A stretch of 64,000 nucleotides of DNA, from positions 1 to 64,000 of the forward strand of contig JANYGI010000151.1 in NCBI GenBank assembly GCA_025362495.1, in the 5' to 3' direction. How positions within the stretch are numbered: the stretch's first letter is position 1; every line of letters begins with the position of its first letter. This stretch comes from Byssovorax sp. GTDB taxonomy: Bacteria > Myxococcota_A > Polyangia > Polyangiales > Polyangiaceae. Positions 34,382-42,998 of the stretch are shown here, in pieces. The translations under genes were made by a program, and so were the position numbers. Under the pieces are notes generated by a model, which saw only the letters and a program-made list of their open reading frames with translations, was not told the origin of the DNA and did not search any database.

Positions 34382-35656
34382 TCAGCCTTTCGGCTTCGGC
34401 GTCTGCAGACCCAGGCCGAGGAGCTGGCCGCCGTTCGTCATCACGAAGGCGCGCTTCCCGTACGCCGCCGGCGTCATCGCGAAGCCGTTGCCCGTCTCGA
34501 TCCCGTCGATCATCGCGCCGTCCAGCGGCGAGAACAGGAAGATCCCGTAGCGCGTCGTCCCGACGAGCACGGCGCCCTCGATCGGCACCGGCGCCGTGAT
34601 GCCGCCCTCCGGCAAATTGCATCGCCAGAGCGTGCGGCCGTCGTTCGGATCGAGGCCCCAGAGGCCGTTCAGACCCGAGGATGCCAGCAAGATCTTGCGC
34701 GCCGGCACGTCGGGGCCGACGCCGGTGCGCGACGGGTACGAGGGCTGCTCCCAGAGCACGAGCTCCGTCACGCCGGTCGCCTTGTCGTTGACCCAGGCGC
34801 GCGTGCCGTTCTCGGCGTCGAGCGCGTACACGCCGCCCGCGTACGAGCCGACGAAGATCACCGTTCCCGAGGCGATTTTGTCGTAAATCGGCGTCGTGTC
34901 GACGTCGAGGTAGCGCGGCACGTCGCCGTTCGACGAGGCGGCCTCGGCCTCGACGCCGAGGTCGACCGAGGGCCACTGCTCGGAGCCGTCTTCGATCGAG
35001 TACGCCGAGACGACGCCGTCCGAGAACGCGGCGTAGACCTTGTCGCGGCCGAGGGCCGGGCCCGCGTAGCCCGCGACCTCCATGCCCGCGGCCGGCGTGC
35101 GGTGCTGGTGCCAGCGCAGCGCGCCCGTCCCGGCGTTGATCGCGATGAGGGTGTCGTTGGCGTTGACGATGTAGACGACGCCGTCGCGGAGCACCGGGCG
35201 GCGCGAGACCTCGGCGTTGGTCGCGAAGCGCCAGAGCAGCGCGCCAGAGGCGGCGCGGACCTTGTAAAGCGCGCCGTCGTTGCCGCCGAAATACACGACG
35301 TCTTCGGCGAGGTCGTAGAGCGGCTCGCTCTGCACGGCGGCCAGGGTTTCGAAGCGCCAGATCGTCGAGCCGTCATCGGCGCGGAGCGCGTAGAACCCGT
35401 GATCGCTCGCGCCGACGAAGACGCGGCGGTGGACGTGATCGATCTCGGGGCGCCCGCGCTCGTACTTCTCGCCGAGCTGCCGCGTCTCGCCGGTGAGCGT
35501 GCGGCGAAACTCGACCGAGAGCGCGCTGCCCGGGTGATGAAGCCACAGCGGCGCGTCGGGCGCGCCCGCGGCGCGGAGCGTGTCGCAGCCCGCGGACGCG
35601 AGCGACAGCACGGCGACGACGGCGGCCCCGAGGCCGCCCCAGCGAGTGAGCCGCAT
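34382..35656 (-). CDS. BamB-like PQQ-repeat beta-propeller lipoprotein
   Basis: A 424-residue lipoprotein with lipobox SLASAGC (Cys24). Repeated blades of the form G-YALRADDGSTIWRF, GALYKVRAASGALLWRF, LIAINAGTGALRWHQH, GVYALDAENGTRAWV and GLWGLDPNDGRTLWRC form a PQQ-type beta-propeller. Such proteins act with BamA in outer-membrane protein assembly. The gene starts at the stop codon of the TPR gene upstream (TGATG), reproducing the YfgM-BamB pairing of gammaproteobacteria. BamB assignment rests on architecture and this neighbour; it could be another propeller scaffold. Confidence 0.75.
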   Translation of the reverse strand: MRLTRWGGLGAAVVAVLSLASAGCDTLRAAGAPDAPLWLHHPGSALSVEFRRTLTGETRQLGEKYERGRPEIDHVHRRVFVGASDHGFYALRADDGSTIWRFETLAAVQSEPLYDLAEDVVYFGGNDGALYKVRAASGALLWRFATNAEVSRRPVLRDGVVYIVNANDTLIAINAGTGALRWHQHRTPAAGMEVAGYAGPALGRDKVYAAFSDGVVSAYSIEDGSEQWPSVDLGVEAEAASSNGDVPRYLDVDTTPIYDKIASGTVIFVGSYAGGVYALDAENGTRAWVNDKATGVTELVLWEQPSYPSRTGVGPDVPARKILLASSGLNGLWGLDPNDGRTLWRCNLPEGGITAPVPIEGAVLVGTTRYGIFLFSPLDGAMIDGIETGNGFAMTPAAYGKRAFVMTNGGQLLGLGLQTPKPKG

Positions 35657-36972
35657 CAGTGCTCCGGAGGCGCTTCCGCCTTCTTCTTGGCGGCGTCCTG
35701 GAGCATCTTCTGGATCTTCGCCATCTGGTCGGCCGACATGGCGTTGCCCTTTGCGTCGCCGCCGATCACCGGCGGCTTGTTGGGCAGCGCGGTGGGATCG
35801 AGGCGGCGGAGGGCGTCGTCGACGACGGTCTCGAGGTAGTGGTACGGCTTGCCCTCGGGCGTGGGGACGGCGAGCTTGTCGTGGATCTGCTTGAGCAAGT
35901 CCTTCGCCTTGTCCTTGTCGCCCTTGGCGAGGAGCATCCGCGCCTCGTGGTACATGCCGAGCTCCTTGAAGCCGCGCTCGTCAATGGCTTGGAGCTCCTT
36001 GAACGTGACGATCGCCGCGTCGAGGTCGCCCTTGCCCTCCTTCGCGAGACCGACGCCCTCGATCGCGCGGCCACGCACGTCAGCGTCGGCCGTCGCCAGC
36101 TTCGAGGCGAGGACCGCGTTGTAGGCGTCGATCGCGCCGGCCCAGTCGCGCTTGTCGAGGAGGACGCCGGCTTCGCCGAGCTTGGCCAGCAGCGCCGCCG
36201 CCGTGCCCGCGTGCTCGGCCTGCGCCTTGCGGAACGCCGCGAGCGCCGCGTCGGCGCGCTCGTCCAGCGTCTTGTAGACCTTGGAGGGATCGGCCTCTTT
36301 CTCCTCGTCGGAGCGCTTGTCCTCGGCCATCACCTTGCCGTGCTCGACGGCGATGCCGGCCACGAGCGCGTCGGTCGCGGCGGCGGCCGTCTTCTCGGTT
36401 TGCGACGCGTAGATCGCGAAGCCCGCAGCGGCGGCGATGCCCGCGAGGACGACCCACTGGATCTTCCCGAAGTTGGTGCGGATCCACTTGCCCGCGGCCG
36501 AGGTCGAGCGCGCGAACGCGTCGTCGACCATCTCGCCGGGCAGGAGGTTGATCGGGCGCGTCGGCTCGCTCGCCTGCTCGCGGCGGCGCTTCAGCAGCTC
36601 CTTGGCGCGGGCGTTCTTGTCGCGCGGCAGCGGCGCTTCGTCGGCGGGCGCAGCGGCGGCCTTGTTGCGGCGCTTGCGGCGGCGATCGACGGCCTCGTCG
36701 CGGCGGCGGGCGGCGCGGTTCGCCACGGTCTCGGCCTCGGCCTCGACCGCGCCTTCTCCTTCGGGGCGCACTCCGGCGCGCTGGAGGGCCTCGTCGAGCG
36801 GCGCTCCGATCTCTCCGAGATCGTTGCTCTCGTCGACGCCGAGCGCGTCCGCGATGCGATGCGCAGCGGCTTCTCCGTCGCCGCCGTCGCCTTCGTCCTC
36901 GCGGTCTTCGGCGTCGTCCTCGGCGTCGCGGTCCTGGTCCTCGGCGTCGTCCTTGCTATCCTTGTCAGCCAC
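35656..36972 (-). CDS. YfgM-like membrane-anchored TPR protein
   Basis: A 438-residue protein from GTG 36972 (VADKDSKDD). The first ~65 residues are Asp/Glu-rich, then a Lys/Arg-rich cytosolic part, one membrane helix (residues ~168-185, IQWVVLAGIAAAAGFAIY) and a periplasmic TPR region (LDERADAALAAFRKAQAEHA, LLDKRDWAGAIDAYNAVLAS, GDLDAAIVTFKELQAI). It matches the layout of YfgM, which links the Sec translocon to periplasmic chaperones, though the acidic head is much longer. The gene is translationally coupled to the BamB-like gene. The sulfatase gene ends 68 bp upstream. Confidence 0.7.
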   Translation of the reverse strand: MADKDSKDDAEDQDRDAEDDAEDREDEGDGGDGEAAAHRIADALGVDESNDLGEIGAPLDEALQRAGVRPEGEGAVEAEAETVANRAARRRDEAVDRRRKRRNKAAAAPADEAPLPRDKNARAKELLKRRREQASEPTRPINLLPGEMVDDAFARSTSAAGKWIRTNFGKIQWVVLAGIAAAAGFAIYASQTEKTAAAATDALVAGIAVEHGKVMAEDKRSDEEKEADPSKVYKTLDERADAALAAFRKAQAEHAGTAAALLAKLGEAGVLLDKRDWAGAIDAYNAVLASKLATADADVRGRAIEGVGLAKEGKGDLDAAIVTFKELQAIDERGFKELGMYHEARMLLAKGDKDKAKDLLKQIHDKLAVPTPEGKPYHYLETVVDDALRRLDPTALPNKPPVIGGDAKGNAMSADQMAKIQKMLQDAAKKKAEAPPEH

Positions 36973-37040
36973 GGCGGCGACTCTAGTCGCCTGGTTTGCG
37001 GCGTCAATGACGCGGCGTGGCCGGGCGTTCAGGACTCGCG

Positions 37041-40000
37041 CTACGGGGTCTCCGGGGTCGGCGTCGGATCGGGCGAAGGCACCCACGGCTCGGGCGCCGG
37101 CGGAGGCAGCTCGTCACTCAGCGGGACCACGGCGCAGGCCGAGAGCTCCACGTTCTGGGTCGCGTAAACGACGAAATCGCCGAACTCGCCGGGGCGAACC
37201 GCGACCGTTCGGGGCAGGGTCGCGAAGGCCTCCGTCGGCGCGTCGCCCGCGGGGATGACGAGGGTCGCGGTCCGTGCGGTGTCGAGGGCGGGCGCGTCGG
37301 CGGGGACGAGCGAGTCGTGATCGCTCTTGGCCGGCGGCGGCCCGGCGCGGAGCCCGACGCGGACCTCGCCGGCGCGCCCGTCCGTGGCGCGAGCTCGACA
37401 CAGCACGCGGAGGCCGCTGCCGTTGCCGCCCTTCGGGACGACCATGCCGATGGCGACGCCGCTCGTCGCGAAGCGCTTGAGCCGGCCGCGATCCTTGTCG
37501 CGGGGGCCGCCGACGAGCTCGAGCACGCCGGCGTCGAGCGCGAAGCCGAGGCCGCCCGGCAGCGGATCCGGCGTGCCGAGGAAGCGCACGAGCGGCAGCC
37601 GCAGCTCGGGGCCGCCGCCGAGCTTCACCAGCGCCGCCGCGATCGCGATCCGCGCGACCTGGTAGCGCTCGTTCGCGAGCTGCTCGGCGAGGGCGGGGCG
37701 CGCCGCCTCCTCGCCGATCGCCGCGAGCGAGCGCGCGAGGTACGGCCGCAGCCGCACGTCGCCGAGCGCCGACAGCAGCGGCCCGACGGCGGCGCGCGCC
37801 TTGATCTTGCCGAGCGCTGCGGCGATCTCCCGGGCGCGCTCGAACGGGATCGGCGCCTTCGATCGGGGCGGCGCGAGAGCGCCCTTTTCCTTCGCGGGGA
37901 AGCCTTCGCGCCACCAGGCGATCAGGATGTCGGCGCCGCGATCGTCACCCGACTCGGCCAGCGCCAGCGCCGCGAGGCGCCGCCAGCGCGGATCGGGATC
38001 CTCGAGCAGATCGCGCGCGCGCGGGGCGCCCTCCCCGAGCCGCGTCAACGCCAGCGCGCACCAGCGCTTCACCTCGTCGTCGTCGTCGCGGCCGAGCGCG
38101 AGGCGGAGCGGCGCCGCGGCGTCGGGGCGATTGAGCTCGAACAGCACCTCGGCCGACTTGCGGCGGATGGCCACGTCGGCGTCGTCGAGCAGCGCGCCGA
38201 CGTCGATCGCGGCGTCGCCGTCGCCGGAGAGGCCGCGCCGCAGCGCCTCGGGCCACCCCTTCCCTTCGCTGCGCAGGCCCTGCTGTTCGTAGCGCCCGTG
38301 CGACGCTTCCATCGCGCGGAGCTCGGCCCGCATCGTCGACACCTCGGCGGGCCGCGCCGGCGCGAGATCGACGGTCTCGCCCGGATCTCTGGCGACATCG
38401 TAGAGAGCGCACGCCGCGATCTTCCGCGCGCAGAGCAAGCGCAGCGGGCCCTTCGCGAGCATCGTCTGCGCGTCGGTCTCGGCGAAGGCGAGGCCCGGCG
38501 CGCCGGGGGGCGCGGTGCCCGCGAGGAACGCCCCGAGGTCGGCCCCGCGAATGCGCGCCGGCCTCGGTATTTCAAGCCCCGCGAGCACCGTCGGCAGGAG
38601 ATCGACGAGCTCGACCGGCGCGGCCACGCGGTGCGGTTTGAAGAGCCCCGGCGCGTCGATCACCAGCGGCACGCGCACCTGCTCTTCGTACACGGTGGTG
38701 CCGTGGTAGCGGCCGCCGTGCTCCGAGAACTCTTCGCCGTGATCGGCCGTGACGATCGCCGTCGCCTGCGGCCGGAGGGCGCGCACCGCGGCGAGCACGG
38801 CGCCGATCCCCGCGTCGGCCGCGGCGATCTCCGCGTCGTAGCGATCGATGTCGCGATCACCGAACGGGTATTCTGGGTGCGCCTCGTACGGCTCGTGCGG
38901 CTCGAAGAGGTGCACCCACACGAACACGCGCCGATCGGCCGGCACGGTGCGGAGGTAGGCCTCGACCTGCGCGGCGCGCGCCGACGCCGGCGCGAACTCG
39001 ACCTTGCGGTACTCGAAATCGAGGCCTCGATCGCGGAAATGCTCGAAGCGCTCGGCGTCGATGAAGAACACGGCGGGCGGGTAGAACGCGGCCGTGCGGA
39101 AGCCATACCGGCGGAGGTGATCGGCCCATGTCTCCGAGTCGCCGCCCATGGATTGGAGCACCAGCGGGCGCATGTACTTGCCCGTCATCAGCGAGGTCAC
39201 GGCGTACGACGTGTGGGGCGTCGGCGAGTAGGCCGCGTCGAAGACCACGCCGCTCTCCGCCAGGCGATCGAGGTTCGGCGTCGTCTTGCGCGCGTAGCCG
39301 TAGGCGCCGACGTGATCGGCGCGCAGCGCGTCGACGGTGATCAGCACCAGATCGCGCCCGCGCAGATCGATCGCGTGCCCGCTGGCGAGCGGCGTCGCAC
39401 CGGCGGCGGCGTCGAGCGGCTCCGGCGGCGCGAGCTCGGCGGCGAGCTCCACGACGCGGCCGAGCAGCGGCGCGTGCTCGAGGTAAATCAAGCGGATGTT
39501 GTCGAGCCGCGCGAGCCTGCGCGCGGAGCCGGGCGCCATCGCCGCGCCGAGCGCGAAGAGACCGAGCGCGAAGGCGGCGCGGATCAGGCGTGCGTCGCGC
39601 AGCGAGCGCGACGGCGCGCGGCGACGGAGGGCCGCGTCGAGCGCCGGATCGACGGCGAGCCACCCGAGCGCGCCGAGCGCCGCGACGAGCACCGTGAGCG
39701 CGCCGAGGCCGAGGTGAAACGTCGGGTAGAGCCGCGGCAGCACGCGCGCGTCGGCGAGCTCGAGCGCGATCACCAGGAGGGCGACGACCGCGCCGAGGCG
39801 GGCCGCGCCACGCGCGCCGGGCCGCGGCGCGACGGCGCGCGAGAGCCGAGGCGCGATCGCCGCGGCCGCGAGCGCACACAGGATCGCGAGCGCCACCGCG
39901 AAAGGGATCCGCCGCCCGCCCTCGAAATGACGACCCGCCGCGACGCCGTAGCCGACCACGCCGGCGAAGAGCCCCGCGATCACCGCGAGCGCGAGGCGAG

Positions 40001-40352
40001 CCCCGCGGCGCTCCCCGACGCGCACCAGCTCGACCACGATCGCCGCGAGGATCGCGCACGGCGCGGCCGCCGCGAGCGCCACGGGGAGCAGCCCGCGCCC
40101 CGCGATGCTGATCTCGAACACGCCCGCGAAATGGCCGAACCAGAGCGCCGCGACCGCGTAGAGCTCGACGACAGCGAGCAGCGAGAGCGCGAGGTAGACG
40201 TCGGCGAAGCGCCAGCCGAGGGGGATCGAGGCAACGAGCGGGCGACCCCGCGACGCGCTCGGTCCGGCCTTCGGCTTCGGCGGGGCGGGCGCGGCGGCCC
40301 GCGTCGCGAGGGGACGCGGGGCGGACGGCGCGACGACGCGACGATCGCTCAA
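37041..40352 (-). CDS. Membrane sulfatase-family protein with C-terminal HEAT-like repeats
   Basis: A 1103-residue protein. Residues ~45-270 hold six or more membrane helices. A sulfatase/alkaline-phosphatase-superfamily domain follows, with the metal motif LVLITVDALRADHVGAYGYA near residue 335, the nucleophile region YSPTPHTSYAVTSLMTGKY near 375, and the metal/His motif AIVTADHGEEFSEHGGRYHG. The usual C/S-x-P-x-R formylglycine signature is replaced by SPTPHT, so a Thr/Ser nucleophile as in LtaS-like phosphotransferases is possible. The C-terminal ~400 residues contain HEAT/PBS-lyase-like helical repeats (DVAIRRKSAEVLFELNRPD, RWRRLAALALAESGDDRGAD). Its start is 7 bp after greA, indicating one transcript. 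Confidence 0.8.
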   Translation of the reverse strand: MSDRRVVAPSAPRPLATRAAAPAPPKPKAGPSASRGRPLVASIPLGWRFADVYLALSLLAVVELYAVAALWFGHFAGVFEISIAGRGLLPVALAAAAPCAILAAIVVELVRVGERRGARLALAVIAGLFAGVVGYGVAAGRHFEGGRRIPFAVALAILCALAAAAIAPRLSRAVAPRPGARGAARLGAVVALLVIALELADARVLPRLYPTFHLGLGALTVLVAALGALGWLAVDPALDAALRRRAPSRSLRDARLIRAAFALGLFALGAAMAPGSARRLARLDNIRLIYLEHAPLLGRVVELAAELAPPEPLDAAAGATPLASGHAIDLRGRDLVLITVDALRADHVGAYGYARKTTPNLDRLAESGVVFDAAYSPTPHTSYAVTSLMTGKYMRPLVLQSMGGDSETWADHLRRYGFRTAAFYPPAVFFIDAERFEHFRDRGLDFEYRKVEFAPASARAAQVEAYLRTVPADRRVFVWVHLFEPHEPYEAHPEYPFGDRDIDRYDAEIAAADAGIGAVLAAVRALRPQATAIVTADHGEEFSEHGGRYHGTTVYEEQVRVPLVIDAPGLFKPHRVAAPVELVDLLPTVLAGLEIPRPARIRGADLGAFLAGTAPPGAPGLAFAETDAQTMLAKGPLRLLCARKIAACALYDVARDPGETVDLAPARPAEVSTMRAELRAMEASHGRYEQQGLRSEGKGWPEALRRGLSGDGDAAIDVGALLDDADVAIRRKSAEVLFELNRPDAAAPLRLALGRDDDDEVKRWCALALTRLGEGAPRARDLLEDPDPRWRRLAALALAESGDDRGADILIAWWREGFPAKEKGALAPPRSKAPIPFERAREIAAALGKIKARAAVGPLLSALGDVRLRPYLARSLAAIGEEAARPALAEQLANERYQVARIAIAAALVKLGGGPELRLPLVRFLGTPDPLPGGLGFALDAGVLELVGGPRDKDRGRLKRFATSGVAIGMVVPKGGNGSGLRVLCRARATDGRAGEVRVGLRAGPPPAKSDHDSLVPADAPALDTARTATLVIPAGDAPTEAFATLPRTVAVRPGEFGDFVVYATQNVELSACAVVPLSDELPPPAPEPWVPSPDPTPTPETP

Positions 40353-40359
40353 GGGTCGC

Positions 40360-40836
40360 TCAGGTGAAGCTCACCGCGAGGATCTCGTAGGTGCGCGGGC
40401 CGGCGGGCATCACGACCTTCACCTCTTCGCCGACCTCGTGGCCGAGGAGCCCGCGCGCGAGCGGCGAGGCCACCGAAATGCGGCCGAGCTTGATGTCGGC
40501 CTCGTCGGGGCCGACGATCTGGAAGTTCGCCTCCTCGTCGGTGTCGAGGTTCATGAGCTTGATCGTCGCGCCGAACTGGATCTTGCTCCCGCTGAGCTTC
40601 GAGGGATCGATGACCTCGGCGCGCGACAGCGACTGCTCGAGCTGCGTGATCCGGGCCATGATCATGCCCTGCTTGTCCTTCGCGGCGTGGTACTCGGCGT
40701 TCTCTTTCAGATCGCCGTGCTCGCGCGCTACGCCGATTTCCTTGCTCACTCGCGGTGCCTCGACCTCTTTGAGGCGCTTGAGCTCCTCGCGGAGCCGGAT
40801 CTGTCCCCCGGGTGTCATCGGAACTTTGTCGGCCAT
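40360..40836 (-). CDS. greA: Transcription elongation factor GreA
   Basis: A 158-residue protein of standard length. The N-terminal coiled coil carries the catalytic tip acidic residues (AREHGDLKENAEYHAAKDKQ, 38-57) that stimulate transcript cleavage by backtracked RNA polymerase. The C-terminal FKBP-like domain (FGATIKLMNLDTDEEANFQI, SPLARGLLGHEVGEEVKV) docks on the polymerase. The longer in-frame ORF to 41640 is an artefact; ATG 40836 fits the family start M-x-x-VPMTPGG. It leads a minus-strand run with the sulfatase, YfgM-like and BamB-like genes. Confidence 0.96.
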   Translation of the reverse strand: MADKVPMTPGGQIRLREELKRLKEVEAPRVSKEIGVAREHGDLKENAEYHAAKDKQGMIMARITQLEQSLSRAEVIDPSKLSGSKIQFGATIKLMNLDTDEEANFQIVGPDEADIKLGRISVASPLARGLLGHEVGEEVKVVMPAGPRTYEILAVSFT

Positions 40837-41012
40837 GGCCGAGGTCTTAGCAGGGTTGGGGCTGCGCGCGGAAGGGGTAGCGCGCACCCGGCGCCGCGCG
40901 GCAGAGCTCGCCGCGTCCTCGGCTCGGCGGCCCGGGGCCGCGGCGGCTCGGGTCGCGAATCGCTCGGTGCCGAGGATCGCCGCGTAGTAGCGTTCTCCTG
41001 GAGGGGGGTTGC

Positions 41013-41111
41013 ATGTCGCGCTGGACGACCTTGAGCCTGGGCCTGATGCTCGCGACGAAGGGCTGCGGCTCGTCGGGACTCCGAGCGCAACGCACCCTCC
41101 ATCACGGGTGA
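41013..41111 (+). CDS. Possible 32-residue lipoprotein
   Basis: ATG 41013 follows GGAGGGGGG and opens a 32-codon frame: MSRWTTLSLGLMLATKGC, then GSSGLRAQRTLHHG and stop. The start looks like a signal peptide with a lipobox (LATKGC), although the Lys before Gly-Cys is unusual. It lies 31 bp before the next lipoprotein gene on the same strand. It may be a real micro-lipoprotein, a lysis-type peptide, or the 5' remnant of a longer gene. Confidence 0.35.
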   Translation: MSRWTTLSLGLMLATKGCGSSGLRAQRTLHHG

Positions 41112-41142
41112 TCCACCGGCCGGCGTGTGCTTTCATCGCCGC

Positions 41143-41601
41143 ATGCGCTCTCTTGCTTTGTTCGCGCTCGCGGCTTCCCTCGCCTTTGCCACCGGCTGCG
41201 CGGGCTCCCCGCCGGCCGCAGCTTCGCCCGACGACTACGCGCAGAACGGCCCGCCCGTCGGCTGGCGCGACCCACGCGTCGGCAAGGAGACGCGCAGCGG
41301 CGCCATGGTCGTGACGGGCGTGGTGATGACGTCGATCGCGGGGACGATGCTGCCGATCGGCTCGGTGATGGCGGCCTCTTCGTCGCAGGATTGCGTCACC
41401 GATCCCAGCGGCGCGAGCTTCACGTGCACGCCGGCGGCCGCGCGCACGACCGGCCTCGGCGTCCTCGTCGCGGCGGCGGGCGGCCTCGCGATCGGCATCC
41501 CGCTCATGGTGCTGGGCGCGCAGAAGGTCCCGGTGGAAATCCCGCGTCGCGCCTCGCTCACCGTCGGCCCGACCGGCGCCGGCCTGCGCTACGACTTCTG
41601 A
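41143..41601 (+). CDS. Small membrane lipoprotein of unknown function
   Basis: A 152-residue protein from ATG 41143, with signal peptide and lipobox AFATGC (Cys19). Two further hydrophobic stretches (GAMVVTGVVMTSIAGTMLPI and GLGVLVAAAGGLAIGIPLMV) flank a short loop with two Cys (DCVTDPSGASFTC). This two-helix lipoprotein layout recurs in myxobacteria without assigned role. The in-frame ATG 41125 adds only six residues and weakens the signal peptide. Confidence 0.7.
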   Translation: MRSLALFALAASLAFATGCAGSPPAAASPDDYAQNGPPVGWRDPRVGKETRSGAMVVTGVVMTSIAGTMLPIGSVMAASSSQDCVTDPSGASFTCTPAAARTTGLGVLVAAAGGLAIGIPLMVLGAQKVPVEIPRRASLTVGPTGAGLRYDF

Positions 41602-41638
41602 AATCAGAGCGCCGCGAACGCCCCCGCAACGGAGACGC

Positions 41639-42985
41639 ATGGCCCTCGATCCGCTCAGAGAGCTCCTCTCGCCCCTCGAGCCAGCGACGTTTTTCGAGCG
41701 CTACTACGAGCGCGAGCCGCTGCACGTGAAGGCCGCCGCCGCTCCCGCGGTCCCGCTGCTGACGCCCGAGGCGCTGCTCGCGGCGCTCCTGGCGCAGGCG
41801 ACGCCGCCCCACGGGTTGATGGCGTTTCCGGAGCACCTCGATCGTGATCTCGAGGTCGCGGGGCTGCTCGCGGACCCGGCGCTCCTCCGCGCCTACGTCG
41901 ACGCGGGGCATCCGATCGTGTGGAACCGCGCGCGCGGCGTGTCGCCCGCGATCGACGCGCTCGCCGCGGCGCTCGGCGACACCTTCGGCGCCCAGGTGTG
42001 GCCCAACGTGTACGCCACCGGCGCCGCGGGCACGCCCTTCGAGATGCACTTCGACGCGCACGAGGTCCTCGCCGTCCACTGCGCAGGCGAGAAGACCTGG
42101 CAAATCTCCGCGGTGCGCGTCGATCGTCCGCTCGACGCCGCCGAGATGGAGCCCTCCGTCGCGGCCGCGCTCGCAGCCCGCCGCGACGAGGCCATGGCGC
42201 GCCCGCTGCTCGCGATCGAGGCCGCCCCGGGCGACGTGATCTACATCCCGCGCGGCCAGTTCCACAACGCGTCGACGCCGCGCGGGCACTCGCTCCACGT
42301 GACCTTCGGCATCCGCCAGCTCGCGGGCTTCGACGTGATCAAGCTCCTCGCGACGATGGCCCTCGGCGAGCCGCTCTTTCGCGAGTACCTGCCCGCGGCC
42401 GCCGCCGATCCCGACGGCACCCGCGCCGAGGCGCTGCTCGACGAAATCCTCGGCCGCCTCCGCGAGCTCAGCCGCGGCCCGGCGCTCGCGGCGGAGCTCC
42501 GCGCCGCTCGCGCCCACCTCATCCACCGGGGAAGATCGCCGCGCGGGCAGGATCGCGCGGGAAGTGTTGAGCGCGGGGCGCGGGTGCTGCTAGCGTCACG
42601 CCCGAGCCGGCCGGCCCGACGCCGCGCCGCCGATGGAGCCATGGCCGGACCGATTGATAGCACCGGGGACTTCGAGGTCTTCGCCCACGTCGCAGGCGCG
42701 GCCAACAGCCGCAGCAGCGTCCCTTCCTACGACTCCATCGGAGTCGGTGACCGGGTCGCATTGCTGTTCCTGCCCGGCGAGGGATCCTCGCCGCCGTACA
42801 CGCTGAAGATCTTCTCGCCCACGGGCGTGAACATCATCGACACCATCGTGCGCGATCTGCCGACGGGCGCTCCGCAGAGCCCGCCGCCGTTCGAGTTCGT
42901 CGTCTCGGCGAAGGGCAACTACCGCATCGAGATCCGCGAGATGCGCGGCCGGCAGCGGGGCGAGGCCACGCTCCGCGTCGGCTAG
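41639..42985 (+). CDS. JmjC/cupin-type oxygenase, fused in frame to a small C-terminal protein
   Basis: A 448-residue ORF. Residues ~1-300 form a JmjC-like cupin of the bacterial 2-oxoglutarate ribosomal-oxygenase type (FFERYYEREPLHVK start, metal motif MHFDAHEVLAVHCAGEKTW, and the second His in PGDVIYIPRGQFHNASTPRG). Such enzymes hydroxylate protein side chains using Fe(II) and 2-oxoglutarate. Residues ~301-334 are Arg-rich and look like translated intergenic DNA. From residue 335 a separate domain begins (MAGPIDSTGDFEVFAHVAGA). No in-frame stop separates them, so either the stop was lost or the second part has its own start at 42641. Confidence 0.7.
   Translation: MALDPLRELLSPLEPATFFERYYEREPLHVKAAAAPAVPLLTPEALLAALLAQATPPHGLMAFPEHLDRDLEVAGLLADPALLRAYVDAGHPIVWNRARGVSPAIDALAAALGDTFGAQVWPNVYATGAAGTPFEMHFDAHEVLAVHCAGEKTWQISAVRVDRPLDAAEMEPSVAAALAARRDEAMARPLLAIEAAPGDVIYIPRGQFHNASTPRGHSLHVTFGIRQLAGFDVIKLLATMALGEPLFREYLPAAAADPDGTRAEALLDEILGRLRELSRGPALAAELRAARAHLIHRGRSPRGQDRAGSVERGARVLLASRPSRPARRRAADGAMAGPIDSTGDFEVFAHVAGAANSRSSVPSYDSIGVGDRVALLFLPGEGSSPPYTLKIFSPTGVNIIDTIVRDLPTGAPQSPPPFEFVVSAKGNYRIEIREMRGRQRGEATLRVG
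42641..42985 (+). CDS. Possible independent small protein nested in the cupin ORF
   Basis: ATG 42641, in frame with the cupin ORF and preceded by GGAG at short spacing, would give 114 residues: MAGPIDSTGDFEVFAHVAGA, a Ser/Tyr stretch, then beta-rich sequence (RVALLFLPG, TLKIFSPTGVNIIDTIV, FEFVVSAKGNYRIEIREMRG). The preceding 100 bp resembles intergenic DNA with a TGCTAGC element often seen near starts in this window. The beta pattern suggests a compact PPC-like sandwich. Listed as an alternative to the fused product above. Confidence 0.45.
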   Translation: MAGPIDSTGDFEVFAHVAGAANSRSSVPSYDSIGVGDRVALLFLPGEGSSPPYTLKIFSPTGVNIIDTIVRDLPTGAPQSPPPFEFVVSAKGNYRIEIREMRGRQRGEATLRVG

Positions 42986-42998
42986 CGCGAGGGGCCGT

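Noticed and set aside
40837-41640. Upstream extension of greA (ORF to 41640)
   Set aside because: It runs antisense through two lipoprotein frames; the GreA family start is at 40836.
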